Shown in pieces: positions 1 through 7,641 of a DNA stretch of 64,000 bases. This DNA is from Pseudobutyrivibrio xylanivorans (GTDB lineage: Bacteria > Bacillota > Clostridia > Lachnospirales > Lachnospiraceae), in the NCBI RefSeq assembly GCF_008935055.1, contig NZ_CP043028.1, positions 3,006,501 to 3,070,500 of the forward strand, given 5' to 3'. The stretch's first letter is position 1. Each line of letters starts with the position of its first letter. The translations under genes and the position numbers were made by a program. Below the pieces are notes generated by a model. It worked only from the letters and a program-made list of their open reading frames with translations. It did not search any database and was not told the DNA's origin.

Positions 1-1144
1 TGGTGTTCTGAATAGCCTTATCCTTCCATTCCTTATCTCCTATGTGCTGCCAACCTGGCATCTCTGTGAATACCAGCAGTCCAAGTCTGTCGCACTCATC
101 AACGAAGTACTGTGACTGTGGATAGTGCGAAGTACGAACTGCATTAAGTGCAAGCTCCTCCTTCAAAATCTTTGCATCAAGACGCTGCATAGATTCCGGC
201 ATCGCATAACCCACATAAGGATAAGACTGATGTCTGTTGAGACCTCTAAGCTTTACCTTACGACCATTTAGATAGTAGCCGTTCTTTCTGAACTCCGAGC
301 TTCTGAAGCCGATGGTAACCACGTCCTCATCAACCACATTGTCGTCAAGAACAAGCTGAGTCCTAACTTTATATAAGCGCGGACTTTCGATATCCCAAAG
401 CTTTACCGAAGCAGGTGCGCTGGTCAGACTCATGTAATAGCCGTTCTCACGCTCCTCAAGACCACCAACAGGCTGAGAAATCAACAAAATATCATCCAAA
501 TACTGTCTAACGAAAACTCGCTCCGCTGCAGCAAGCTTGTAGATGCGCTTTGGCATGATACATTCAGTCTTGATAATACCCTGAACCTTCATCATCTTTA
601 TCTGCTTGGCATTACGCTTGCTGGTAGTAACGCGTTCAAGCAGTGATGGCTGTATATTCAACTCCCTGAAGTGAACCTTTTCCTTCACCTCGAAATAAAC
701 ATCACGATAAATTCCACCATAGGTCATGTAATCTACCACATAACCAAATGGCGGCTGGTTCAAAGTCTCCCTTGAATCCACCTTTACAGTGATGAGGTTT
801 TCCTTGCCATATTCAAGGATTTTACTAACATCAGCAGAAAATGCAGTATAACCACAATCGTGATGCTTCACATGCTTTCCATTTACGTAAACATCACATG
901 AATGAGCAACTCCCTCAAATACAAGGGATACAACCTGATTTTCCCACTGAGTTGGTGCGAAGATGCTCTTCTGATAGCCACTTACCATCTGGTAAACGCT
1001 CTCATCAAAATAATTGAGAGGTGTCTCCTTGACAGTATGAGGCAGATTAACCAATGTGGATTCCTCCATCGGTTCAGTAATCATATCCTCTGTGAAGCTT
1101 TCGTTGAAGCGCCATTTTCTGTCTAAATAAATTCGTTGTGCCAT
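1..1144 (-). CDS. Glycoside hydrolase family 2 (beta-galactosidase/glucuronidase type), C-terminus cut by window edge
   Basis: The first 381 codons of a GH2 enzyme that hydrolyses beta-linked sugars; the gene runs off the left edge. Visible in order are an N-terminal sugar-binding jelly roll (VYVNGK motif), an Ig-like middle domain, and the start of the TIM barrel with NRHQSYPYVG, RTSHYP and FTEMPGW. The catalytic Asn-Glu pair lies beyond the window, so activity and exact substrate cannot be judged. The ATG at 1144 directly follows the TetR stop codon at 1145-1147, so the two are almost certainly one leftward operon with the glycosidase under TetR control. Family assignment is firm; beta-galactosidase versus beta-glucuronidase is open. 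Confidence 0.9.
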   Translation of the reverse strand, partial: MAQRIYLDRKWRFNESFTEDMITEPMEESTLVNLPHTVKETPLNYFDESVYQMVSGYQKSIFAPTQWENQVVSLVFEGVAHSCDVYVNGKHVKHHDCGYTAFSADVSKILEYGKENLITVKVDSRETLNQPPFGYVVDYMTYGGIYRDVYFEVKEKVHFRELNIQPSLLERVTTSKRNAKQIKMMKVQGIIKTECIMPKRIYKLAAAERVFVRQYLDDILLISQPVGGLEERENGYYMSLTSAPASVKLWDIESPRLYKVRTQLVLDDNVVDEDVVTIGFRSSEFRKNGYYLNGRKVKLRGLNRHQSYPYVGYAMPESMQRLDAKILKEELALNAVRTSHYPQSQYFVDECDRLGLLVFTEMPGWQHIGDKEWKDKAIQNT

Positions 1145-1705
1145 TTATCTTCCCTTTATAATGATTCCATCAACCAATACTTCAACAACCTGCTTTAAGG
1201 CAACAGGGTAGGCTGTTGTATTCTTCTTTAAAAATTCGCTCATAAGCAAGCGTTCTACGCTTGACTCGTACATAAGCTTGAAAATCTCCAGATTAATCTC
1301 GCGGATTGAACCCTCAGCCATTCCCGCCTTCAACAAATCGAAGGTCTTGTCCCAGCCACTTTCCAATCTGTGTGTAAGCTTTTCATGAGCCATTGGATAT
1401 TTCTCAGCAAGTGCCTGCATTGCGCTGAAATCATATCCATAATAATTCTCAGGTAAAACCTCCAGAATACCGCGAAGCTTCTCCACAGTGTTAAGTGAGT
1501 CATCATTATAGATTTTATCCTCTGCAGACTTGATTAGATCGAAAGCATAATCCACCATCTCACACATAAGCTCATTCTTGTCATTGAACACTGTGTAGAT
1601 AGTCTTCTTGCTCATCTTCATTTCCGCAGCAATATCATCCATAGTGAACTTTGGACCCTTTACCTTGAAAACATTTAATGCGCCTTCTAATATTCGTTCG
1701 TTCAT
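1145..1705 (-). CDS. TetR/AcrR family transcriptional regulator
   Basis: A 186-aa dimeric repressor-type protein. Residues 1-50 form the TetR helix-turn-helix, with the typical stretch MDDIAAEMKMSKKTIYTVF; the remainder is the helical ligand-binding domain, whose ligand cannot be predicted. The start is supported by GGGAG six bases upstream of ATG. It is first in an operon with the GH2 gene and its promoter lies between inverted arms TTGAGTTTCC (1736-1745) and GGAAACTAACTCAA (1769-1782), which suggests autoregulation. Inference: it controls the downstream glycosidase, perhaps responding to a glycoside. Confidence 0.9.
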   Translation of the reverse strand: MNERILEGALNVFKVKGPKFTMDDIAAEMKMSKKTIYTVFNDKNELMCEMVDYAFDLIKSAEDKIYNDDSLNTVEKLRGILEVLPENYYGYDFSAMQALAEKYPMAHEKLTHRLESGWDKTFDLLKAGMAEGSIREINLEIFKLMYESSVERLLMSEFLKKNTTAYPVALKQVVEVLVDGIIIKGR

Positions 1706-1735
1706 AATTAACTCCCAAAAACTATAATTTATTGC

Positions 1736-1782
1736 TTGAGTTTCCTACATAAATTGTACCACACCTATGGAAACTAACTCAA
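1736..1782 (-). promoter_or_regulatory. Promoter and candidate operator of the TetR-GH2 operon
   Basis: On the minus strand a -35 TTGAGT (1777-1782) and a -10 TACAAT (1753-1758) are separated by 18 bases. Inverted arms TTGAGTTTCC (1736-1745) and GGAAACTaaCTCAA (1769-1782) bracket the -10 and overlap the -35, as expected for a TetR-family operator. The sites are visible; the binding is inferred. Confidence 0.5.
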
Positions 1783-1829
1783 CCCAAATACGTTTGTCCA
1801 TTTTTCACAATTTCTTAATATTGTTTTTG

Positions 1830-1858
1830 TTGACAAAGTACAACTCAAGGTTTATCAT
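1830..1858 (+). promoter_or_regulatory. Sigma-A-type promoter of the 41-aa small protein gene
   Basis: TTGACA (1830-1835), a 17-base spacer, and TATCAT (1853-1858), 37 bases ahead of the start codon. It diverges from the TetR promoter. Confidence 0.7.
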
Positions 1859-1894
1859 ATGCTCGAAAAGAAAAAGAGATAGGAGGAATTAAGA

Positions 1895-2020
1895 ATGTTC
1901 GAAGAAGTATCATTCCAGATGTACACAGTTTACGCAGATTATGAAAAGTACTGCAAGAAGCAGAAAATTGAGGGCAAGGAGCCGGTATCATTCTTCAAGT
2001 ACGCTTTTGGACAGCTCTAA
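1895..2020 (+). CDS. 41-aa small protein of unknown function
   Basis: A short ORF (MFEEVSFQMYTV... ending YAFGQL) with all signs of expression: a consensus promoter at 1830-1858, a strong AGGAGG ribosome binding site at 1881-1886 eight bases before the ATG, and a rho-independent terminator 28 bases after the stop. The protein is acidic/basic mixed and rich in aromatic residues (Tyr, Phe), with one Cys, no signal peptide and no membrane segment. I do not recognise a family. It is monocistronic and divergent from the tetR-GH2 operon. Confidence is in it being a real gene, not in any role. Confidence 0.7.
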   Translation: MFEEVSFQMYTVYADYEKYCKKQKIEGKEPVSFFKYAFGQL

Positions 2021-2048
2021 AAACTGAAACTTAACATTAAAAATTCAG

Positions 2049-2075
2049 GGCTTGCCTAACGGCAAGCCTTTTTTT
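2049..2075 (+). terminator. Rho-independent terminator of the 41-aa gene
   Basis: Perfect 8-bp stem GGCTTGCC/GGCAAGCC with a TAAC loop followed by a run of T. Confidence 0.9.
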
Positions 2076-2783
2076 GCGGCTCATCTCACGTTATCGTATC
2101 CGCTATTTTTTTACCCTCTATTGTATGTGGTGTCCCAGCCCAACCGCCCACCTGGCACCACGAGGCCCACCCAGTCCATTCTATTTGCACAGTCGCAAAA
2201 TTGTGATTCTCTAAAGCTACGTTTCGCTTTTTTTATTTGTGGGTGTCCGTTTCATTCTTTGCACTTCTAACGCCACAGTATACACAACACAAACACTAAT
2301 AATTCTTGAATTAAGCTTCTATGCAGCAAACTTAGGAATAATTGCGTGATTTTGCAATGAGCTTAGTGGGAAACAAATGTTGTTTTGATATATATAGGCA
2401 CGACGAGTCACGCATGGCCATGAGAACGAGCGGCTGATCATGGACGTGAATCCCGAGTGGTGCCTATATCTACAAAAAACATTTCGTTTTCCCACTTAGC
2501 GAATGGAGTATGAACGCAATTATCCTAAGCTTTGTGCAGAGAAGCTTATATAAACTACAAAGTGTCTGTGTAGTGTAATACAGTGGGTTCGAAGTGCAAC
2601 ATCAATAAAAGGACACCCCCAGAAAGCTCAACCGGTAGCTTAAGAGAATCTGCAATTTTACTCCAATGATGCAAATTAGAATTGGACTGGGTGGGCCTCG
2701 TGGTGCCAGGTGGGCGGTTGGGCTGGGGCACTAATCTAAAAAATGGTACAAAAATAGCGGCTCCTTATTCAAAGAGCCGCCAA
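2076..2783. repeat. Large imperfect palindrome (about 700 bp), no gene
   Basis: The whole gap between two convergent genes reads as an inverted repeat centred near 2430. The arms contain a perfect 45-bp GC-rich block (2134-2178 matching the reverse complement of 2683-2727). Further matched blocks continue inward: GATTCTCT, GGTGTCC, TTGCACTTC, AAGCTTCT, TTAGGA and AATTGCG, GTGGGAAA, ATATAGGCA. They also continue outward, with CCGCTATTTTT and a GCGGCTC hairpin at each end. The ORFs that can be drawn here are not credible. It could be a very long structured RNA, a foldback or MITE-like element, or an old inverted duplication of a terminator region. Confidence 0.85.
2751..2780 (-). terminator. 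Rho-independent terminator of nfnAB
   Basis: Minus-strand stem GCGGCTC/GAGCCGC (2774-2780 with 2757-2763) followed by TATTTTTG. It forms the right-hand outer edge of the large palindrome. Confidence 0.8.
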
Positions 2784-2799
2784 AATGCGTAAATCGTTT

Positions 2800-4185
2800 T
2801 TATTTGTTGCGGAAGTATTCGTCGATGGCTGCGGCAGCTGTTTTACCTGCGCCCATGGCGAGGATTACAGTAGCTGCACCTGTTACGGCATCACCGCCTG
2901 CGAATACTGCGTCTTTTGTTGTTGCGCCCTGCTCTGTAGCAATGAGGCAACCCTTCTTATTTGTATCAAGACCAACTGTTGTGCTAGAGATAAGTGGGTT
3001 TGGAGATGTACCAAGTGACATGATAACAGTATCGCACTCGATTTCATACTCGCTGCCTGGAATCTCTACTGGACGACGACGTCCTGAAGCATCTGGCTCG
3101 CCAAGCTCCATCTTGATAATCTTGCATCCACGAACGCTTCCTTCCTCATTAACAAGGATTTCAACTGGATTCTGAAGAAGATCAAAGATAACGCCCTCTT
3201 CCTTAGCGTGGTGAACTTCCTCTGCTCTCGCTGGAAGCTCTGCCTCAGAACGACGGTAAACAACGTGAACCTCTGCACCAAGACGAAGTGCTGTACGAGC
3301 AGCATCCATAGCTACGTTACCACCACCAACTACAACAACCTTCTTGCCGCGAGCGATTGGTGTATCATAACCTTCCTTGAAAGCCTTCATAAGGTTGTTA
3401 CGTGTAAGGTACTCGTTTGCAGAGAATACTCCGTTAGCCTGCTCACCTGGAATATGCATGAACATTGGAAGACCAGCTCCTGAGCCGATGAATACAGCCT
3501 CGAAGCCTTCGTTCTCCATAAGCTCATCGATTGTGATTGAACGTCCGATGATTACATTCTTTTCAAATTTAACGCCGAGAGCCTTTACATTCTCAACCTC
3601 AGCCTTTACTACCTTGTCCTTTGGAAGACGGAACTCTGGAATACCATAAACAAGTACACCACCCATCTCATGAAGGGCTTCAAATACAGTAACATCATAA
3701 CCAAGCTTTGCAAGATCTCCAGCTGCTGTAAGACCTGAAGGGCCTGAACCAATAACAGCTACCTTGTGTCCATTTGGAGTAGATGTATTCTTTGGCTTGA
3801 TGCCATTCTCGCGAGCCCAGTCAGCAACAAAACGCTCAAGCTTTCCGATAGCTACTGCCTCGCCCTTAATTCCACGGATACACTTGCCTTCGCACTGTGA
3901 CTCCTGTGGACAAACACGACCGCAAACAGCTGGAAGAGCTGATGACTCAGAAATGATTTCGTATGCTCTCTCGAAGTTGCGCTCCTTAACCTGCTCGATA
4001 AATGCTGGAATATTAATAGAAACTGGGCAGCCACCTACACACATAGGCTTCTTACAGTTAAGGCAACGTCCTGCCTCCTCTACTGCCTCTTCCTCTGTAT
4101 ATCCAAGACAAACCTCTTCGAAGTTTGTAGCACGAACCTTAGGGTCCTGCTCTGAAATAGGTACTCTAACTAATACGTCTCCCAT
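2800..4185 (-). CDS. nfnB: NfnB-type NADPH-binding flavoprotein (glutamate synthase small-subunit family)
   Basis: A 461-aa GltD-like pyridine nucleotide oxidoreductase. Eight cysteines for two N-terminal 4Fe-4S clusters are visible (C41, C44, C49, C53 and C88, C92, C98, C102), followed by the FAD fold GSGPSG at 146-151 and a second nucleotide fold around GGGNVAMDAAR. The family also includes glutamate synthase beta and sulfide dehydrogenase subunits. The partner upstream is an FNR-like 2Fe-2S subunit and no glutamate synthase large subunit is present, which favours NfnB of the bifurcating NADH-dependent ferredoxin:NADP+ oxidoreductase. Its ATG overlaps the nfnA stop by one base, so the two are translationally coupled. 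Confidence 0.85.
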   Translation of the reverse strand: MGDVLVRVPISEQDPKVRATNFEEVCLGYTEEEAVEEAGRCLNCKKPMCVGGCPVSINIPAFIEQVKERNFERAYEIISESSALPAVCGRVCPQESQCEGKCIRGIKGEAVAIGKLERFVADWARENGIKPKNTSTPNGHKVAVIGSGPSGLTAAGDLAKLGYDVTVFEALHEMGGVLVYGIPEFRLPKDKVVKAEVENVKALGVKFEKNVIIGRSITIDELMENEGFEAVFIGSGAGLPMFMHIPGEQANGVFSANEYLTRNNLMKAFKEGYDTPIARGKKVVVVGGGNVAMDAARTALRLGAEVHVVYRRSEAELPARAEEVHHAKEEGVIFDLLQNPVEILVNEEGSVRGCKIIKMELGEPDASGRRRPVEIPGSEYEIECDTVIMSLGTSPNPLISSTTVGLDTNKKGCLIATEQGATTKDAVFAGGDAVTGAATVILAMGAGKTAAAAIDEYFRNK

Positions 4186-5075
4186 TACTTGTCACCTCCA
4201 CAATTTCCACATCCACCGTGGTGAGTATCGCCTTCCTGCTGCTTAAGAAGTGCTCTGCCTTCCTCTGTCTTGTACTGCTTTGCTCTAGCCATAGCCTGAT
4301 CAAAGTCTACAAGGTGACCATCAAACTCTGGACCATCTACGCAAGCAAACTTAACCTCATCACCAACTACAAGACGGCAAGCTCCACACATACCTGTTCC
4401 ATCAACCATGATTGGGTTCATAGAAACTACTGTAGGAATGCCAAGCTCCTTTGTAAGGAGACATACAAATTTCATCATAATCATAGGACCAATTGCTACG
4501 CAATGGTCATACTTCTTACCTGAATCTACAAGTGCCTGAAGCTGCTGGCAACCATTTCCGTGGAAACCATAGCTTCCATCATCTGTTGCAAGATAAAGCT
4601 CATCAGCTACTTCGCGCATCTCGTCCTCATAGAAAAGGATATCCTTTGAACGTGCACCAATGATAACTGTAGTCTTTACGCCATGCTCCTTAAGCCACTT
4701 AACCTGAGGATATACCGGAGCTGTACCAACACCACCTGCGATGAATACGATGCTCTTCTTCTTTGTCTCCTCAAGCTCATCCTCAAGGCAAAGCTCTGAA
4801 GGCTGTCCAAGTGGACCTACGAAATCTGCGAAAGCATCACCTTCATTAAGAAGTGCCATACGCTCTGTAGAAGCGCCAACAGTCTGGAAAACAATTGTAA
4901 TAGTTCCTTCTGCTCTATCGTAATCACAGATTGTGAGAGGAATACGCTCACCCTCCTCATCAATCTTTACAATAATAAACTGTCCTGGCAAGCAACCAGC
5001 TGCCACACGTGGTGCTTTAACTACCATAAGGAAAATCTTATCGGAAAGCTTTTCCTTCTTTAAAATTGGATACAT
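4185..5075 (-). CDS. nfnA: NfnA-type FAD/2Fe-2S oxidoreductase subunit
   Basis: A ferredoxin-NADP+ reductase-like subunit of 296 aa: N-terminal FAD-binding barrel, then an NAD-binding domain, then C-terminal cysteines for a 2Fe-2S cluster (MCGAC at about 229-233 and C245) plus a Gly/Cys-rich tail GGCGNCGG. With NfnB it would couple NADH and reduced ferredoxin to NADPH formation in the cytoplasm. The reading frame stays open 58 codons further upstream, but the ATG at 5075 (MYPILKKEK) has GGAAGGAG upstream and lies after the promoter, so it is the likely start. SudA of sulfide dehydrogenase is the main alternative name. Confidence 0.85.
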   Translation of the reverse strand: MYPILKKEKLSDKIFLMVVKAPRVAAGCLPGQFIIVKIDEEGERIPLTICDYDRAEGTITIVFQTVGASTERMALLNEGDAFADFVGPLGQPSELCLEDELEETKKKSIVFIAGGVGTAPVYPQVKWLKEHGVKTTVIIGARSKDILFYEDEMREVADELYLATDDGSYGFHGNGCQQLQALVDSGKKYDHCVAIGPMIMMKFVCLLTKELGIPTVVSMNPIMVDGTGMCGACRLVVGDEVKFACVDGPEFDGHLVDFDQAMARAKQYKTEEGRALLKQQEGDTHHGGCGNCGGDK

Positions 5076-5114
5076 AAACAAGACTCCTTCCCTTTTTCGT
5101 ACCATAATGTACGT

Positions 5115-5143
5115 ATTATATCTATTCACTGTAGCATTGTAAA
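5115..5143 (-). promoter_or_regulatory. Promoter of nfnAB
   Basis: Minus-strand TTTACA (5138-5143), a 17-base spacer, TATAAT (5115-5120), 40 bases ahead of the nfnA ATG. Confidence 0.75.
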
Positions 5144-5183
5144 GTGTTAAAGTGAACAAAATTGTATTTTTGACATAAATTAA

Positions 5184-5272
5184 GCCTCTAGTAGCTATCA
5201 AGCTCTTGGTGTTACTCAAGGCGCCAATCTCGCGACGGAGTAAAACCAAGGCTTGAGAGTGTGACTAGAGGC
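5184..5272. repeat. 89-nt long stem-loop element related to the one at 61164-61337
   Basis: Outer stem GCCTCTAGT (5184-5192) with ACTAGAGGC (5264-5272), then TCAAGCTCTTGGT paired with ACCAAGGCTTGA, then TTACTC with GAGTAA, around a GC-rich loop. Neither strand has a good T-run, so it is not a standard terminator. It lies between the G3E GTPase stop and the nfnA promoter. Its arms share ATCAAGCTCT and AGGCTTG with the element at 61164-61337. Confidence 0.65.
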
Positions 5273-5284
5273 GCAAATTATATA

Positions 5285-6241
5285 TTAACTAAAGTATACA
5301 AGCTCATCTTCTGGCTTTTCAGCTGGCTCTACGGAAATCGGATAAAGCACAGGGCCTCTTCCTTTATATTCCTTTGCGAACTCTACTTTAATTTTTGCTG
5401 TGATATCTACCCAAGTACGATGTCCAAGGGATTCCGCTTTATCCCACTTGCACTTCATACCGAGGAACTGGATATCCTCAACACAGCATGTCATCGCAAA
5501 ACGTCCTGGAACGAATACATCCTTGCGAAGCTTGCCATCGTTTGGATTGTAAACAAGACCAAGGAAGTGAACTGTCTTGCCGTCATACTTCTTTGGTGTC
5601 TCCATACAGTCCATAAACCAAAGTGCGTAGTCAGCATCTGTGATTTCGATAACATCTGCATCGATATCAAATGGAAGCTCCTCTGGAGAATCATCAATTG
5701 TTCCATCTGCTCTTTCATAAACAATCTGAGCCGGGCGATTCATCGACTTAATCTGTCCACGGAATTTTGTCTTTGGAGTAGCATCTGTACAACGATTGAA
5801 TATTACTACCTCTGCCTTGAAAAGCTGCTCCATCATCATGGTGCGCATGTTGTTGAGATAGTTTTCAAAGGTTGTAGCATCAACAGTAGCAAGTGACTGC
5901 GCTGGAACCCATCCTTCTGGAAGTGGCTCGTCGTAAATCTTGTCCACGCCCCAGGTACCGTTGTACTCAAGGAAGATAACATCAGGCTTGTACTCATTTG
6001 AAATTCTTGTAAGGTTTTCAAGGTTGAATTCCTCTTCAGAATCGATTGTTGCCACCTTTGCATTGATTGTCTTAAGCTTTTCAATATCGTACTCAACATC
6101 GCCATCCTCACAAGACAAAATGAGGATTCTGTCTTCTCCGCCAGCGGCGAAGTCATTTTCAAACAATGTCTCCTGGATTAGAGTGGTTTTACCACTGTCC
6201 ATAAATCCAGTGAAGACATATACTGGTATATCTTTTGCCAT
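5285..6241 (-). CDS. G3E-family GTPase fused to a DUF1980-like C-terminal domain
   Basis: A 318-aa protein. Residues 12-20 (GFMDSGKTT) are the P-loop of the CobW/HypB/UreG (G3E) family of metal-handling GTPases, but the cysteine motif CxCC typical of CobW proteins is not seen. From about residue 215 the sequence resembles the C-terminal part of the DUF1980/TIGR03943 (YcgQ-like) family, with FLGLVYNP, PGRFAMTCC and a final W-V-D-I-T strand. In other Firmicutes that domain accompanies a YcgR-type permease. It lies nine bases downstream of the second G3E gene, so they are cotranscribed. Metal delivery is the likely role; the metal is unknown. Confidence 0.75.
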   Translation of the reverse strand: MAKDIPVYVFTGFMDSGKTTLIQETLFENDFAAGGEDRILILSCEDGDVEYDIEKLKTINAKVATIDSEEEFNLENLTRISNEYKPDVIFLEYNGTWGVDKIYDEPLPEGWVPAQSLATVDATTFENYLNNMRTMMMEQLFKAEVVIFNRCTDATPKTKFRGQIKSMNRPAQIVYERADGTIDDSPEELPFDIDADVIEITDADYALWFMDCMETPKKYDGKTVHFLGLVYNPNDGKLRKDVFVPGRFAMTCCVEDIQFLGMKCKWDKAESLGHRTWVDITAKIKVEFAKEYKGRGPVLYPISVEPAEKPEDELVYFS

Positions 6242-6250
6242 TTTTACCTC

Positions 6251-7420
6251 TTATAATCCAAATAACTCTTCAATCTTGTGCTCGTCAATATCTGCACCGA
6301 TTACAACAAGACGTCCTGTGTAATCAGGCTCACCTGCTCTGAGCTCGTACTCTCCGTCTACAAAATCGAAGTAAATCCATGTACCATCTGTTGAAGGAAC
6401 CATACCCTTTGAACGGATAACTGTACCGTAATCATTTGTGTTAGCGAAAGCCTTCATAGCCTTCTCGATTGTAGACTTCTCAAACTTGTGAGGTGTCTCC
6501 TTACCCCATGTATTAAATACATCATCTGCATGATGGTGATGATGATGATGCTCATGATCGTGGTCGTGACAACCGCATGTGCAATTCTCGCCATGCTCAT
6601 GATGATGTTCATGCTCCTCATGGTCATGATCGTGATGATGATGCTCGTGCTCCTCATGGTCATGATCGTGATGGTGATGCTCATGCTCCTCATGGTCATG
6701 TTCGTGATGGTGATGATCATGCTCCTCGTGGTCATGATCATGATGGTGATGCTCGTGTTCATGCTCTTCTTCCTCATGCTCATGAGCCTCTTCTGCAAGA
6801 TGCTTCATCTCTGCAGCAAGATTGTCCTGACCTTCCATAACTGAAAGAAGCTTCTCACCTGAGATTTCCTCCCAAGGAGTAGTAATGATAGCAGCCTTTG
6901 GATTGTGATTCTGAATCTGCTTAACACAGAACTCAAGCTGATCCTCTGTAGCTGTCTGTGAACGTGAAAGAACAACTGTAGTTGCAAACTCAATCTGGTT
7001 ATTGAAGAACTCACCGAAGGCCTTCATCTGCTTTGAAGCCTTGAGAGCATTAACAACAGTAACAAGACCACAAAGCTTAACATCTGCTGTTTCCTCAAGC
7101 TTGATAACAGATGTCATAACATCTGAAAGCTTGCCAACGCCTGATGGCTCAATGAGAATACGATCTGGGCTGAACTTCTCAAGTACCTCATGAAGGTTCT
7201 TATCAAAATCGCCAACAAGTGAACAGCAAATACATCCAGAATTCATCTCTGAAATTGTAATACCTGCGTCCTTTAAGAATCCGCCGTCGATACCAACCTC
7301 GCCGAACTCATTCTCAATAAGGACTACCTTCTCACCCTTGTATGCTTCTTCAAGCATTTTCTTAATGTAAGTAGTTTTACCTGCACCTAAAAATCCTGAA
7401 ATTATATCAATCTTTGTCAT
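6251..7420 (-). CDS. CobW/ZNG-type G3E GTPase with long His-rich metal-binding tract
   Basis: A 389-aa metallochaperone-type GTPase. P-loop GFLGAGKTT at 9-17, the metal-binding CxCC motif C63-I-C65-C66, and a CobW C-terminal domain from about residue 305. Between them, residues 213-297 hold about 46 histidines in imperfect 13-residue HHHHDHDHEEHEH units plus a CTCGC cluster. The family uses GTP hydrolysis to load metals such as zinc or cobalt onto client enzymes; the tract would store or capture metal. The neighbouring G3E fusion gene is cotranscribed. The cobalamin operon is 7 kb away, so a link with cobalt is possible but not shown. The usual NKxD guanine-binding motif is not clear (SRSQ at about 152). 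Confidence 0.85.
   Translation of the reverse strand: MTKIDIISGFLGAGKTTYIKKMLEEAYKGEKVVLIENEFGEVGIDGGFLKDAGITISEMNSGCICCSLVGDFDKNLHEVLEKFSPDRILIEPSGVGKLSDVMTSVIKLEETADVKLCGLVTVVNALKASKQMKAFGEFFNNQIEFATTVVLSRSQTATEDQLEFCVKQIQNHNPKAAIITTPWEEISGEKLLSVMEGQDNLAAEMKHLAEEAHEHEEEEHEHEHHHHDHDHEEHDHHHHEHDHEEHEHHHHDHDHEEHEHHHHDHDHEEHEHHHEHGENCTCGCHDHDHEHHHHHHHADDVFNTWGKETPHKFEKSTIEKAMKAFANTNDYGTVIRSKGMVPSTDGTWIYFDFVDGEYELRAGEPDYTGRLVVIGADIDEHKIEELFGL
6530..6784 (-). repeat. In-frame tandem repeat encoding the His/Asp/Glu tract
   Basis: Imperfect tandem units of about 39 bp rich in CAT/CAC, GAT/GAC and GAG codons inside the G3E GTPase gene. They are likely to vary in copy number between strains. The two long ORFs seen in other frames here are by-products of the repeat. 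Confidence 0.8.
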
Positions 7421-7469
7421 TTCAATTCCTTCCTTCCTGACAAATTATTATTATCTAACACAACTAATT

Positions 7470-7497
7470 ATCATAACACAGAACTGTAAAAATTCAA
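7470..7497 (-). promoter_or_regulatory. Candidate promoter of the G3E GTPase operon
   Basis: Minus-strand TTGAAT (7492-7497), a 16-base spacer, TATGAT (7470-7475). The AT-rich leader that follows could hold a metal-responsive operator, but I see no clear dyad. Confidence 0.45.
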
Positions 7498-7549
7498 AGA
7501 GAAACAAGCTTGGTAGCCACTTTAATTCACAGAAATTACAAACAAAAAG

Positions 7550-7588
7550 AATACAAAAAAGCAGTCAGCCAAGAATATGCCAACTGCT
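7550..7588 (-). terminator. Terminator of the ptsG-antiterminator operon
   Basis: Minus-strand AGCAGT (7583-7588) pairs with ACTGCT (7560-7565), followed by TTTTTTG. Confidence 0.75.
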
Positions 7589-7641
7589 AATTGTTATAAG
7601 TGAACTGTTCTGTTTTAGGGATTTAATAAACTATTGTGTCT

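Noticed and set aside
2052..2270. 72-codon ORF inside the left arm of the palindrome
   Set aside because: No ribosome binding site, starts inside a terminator, and the composition is that of the structured repeat.
6530..6784. Short tandem repeats that could be taken for a CRISPR array
   Set aside because: The units are in-frame codons of a real gene without unique spacers; no CRISPR array or cas gene was seen in the window.
6454..6844. Several long ORFs on both strands across the His-rich tract
   Set aside because: They are by-products of the repetitive CAT/GAT/GAG codons of the G3E GTPase and have no ribosome binding sites.
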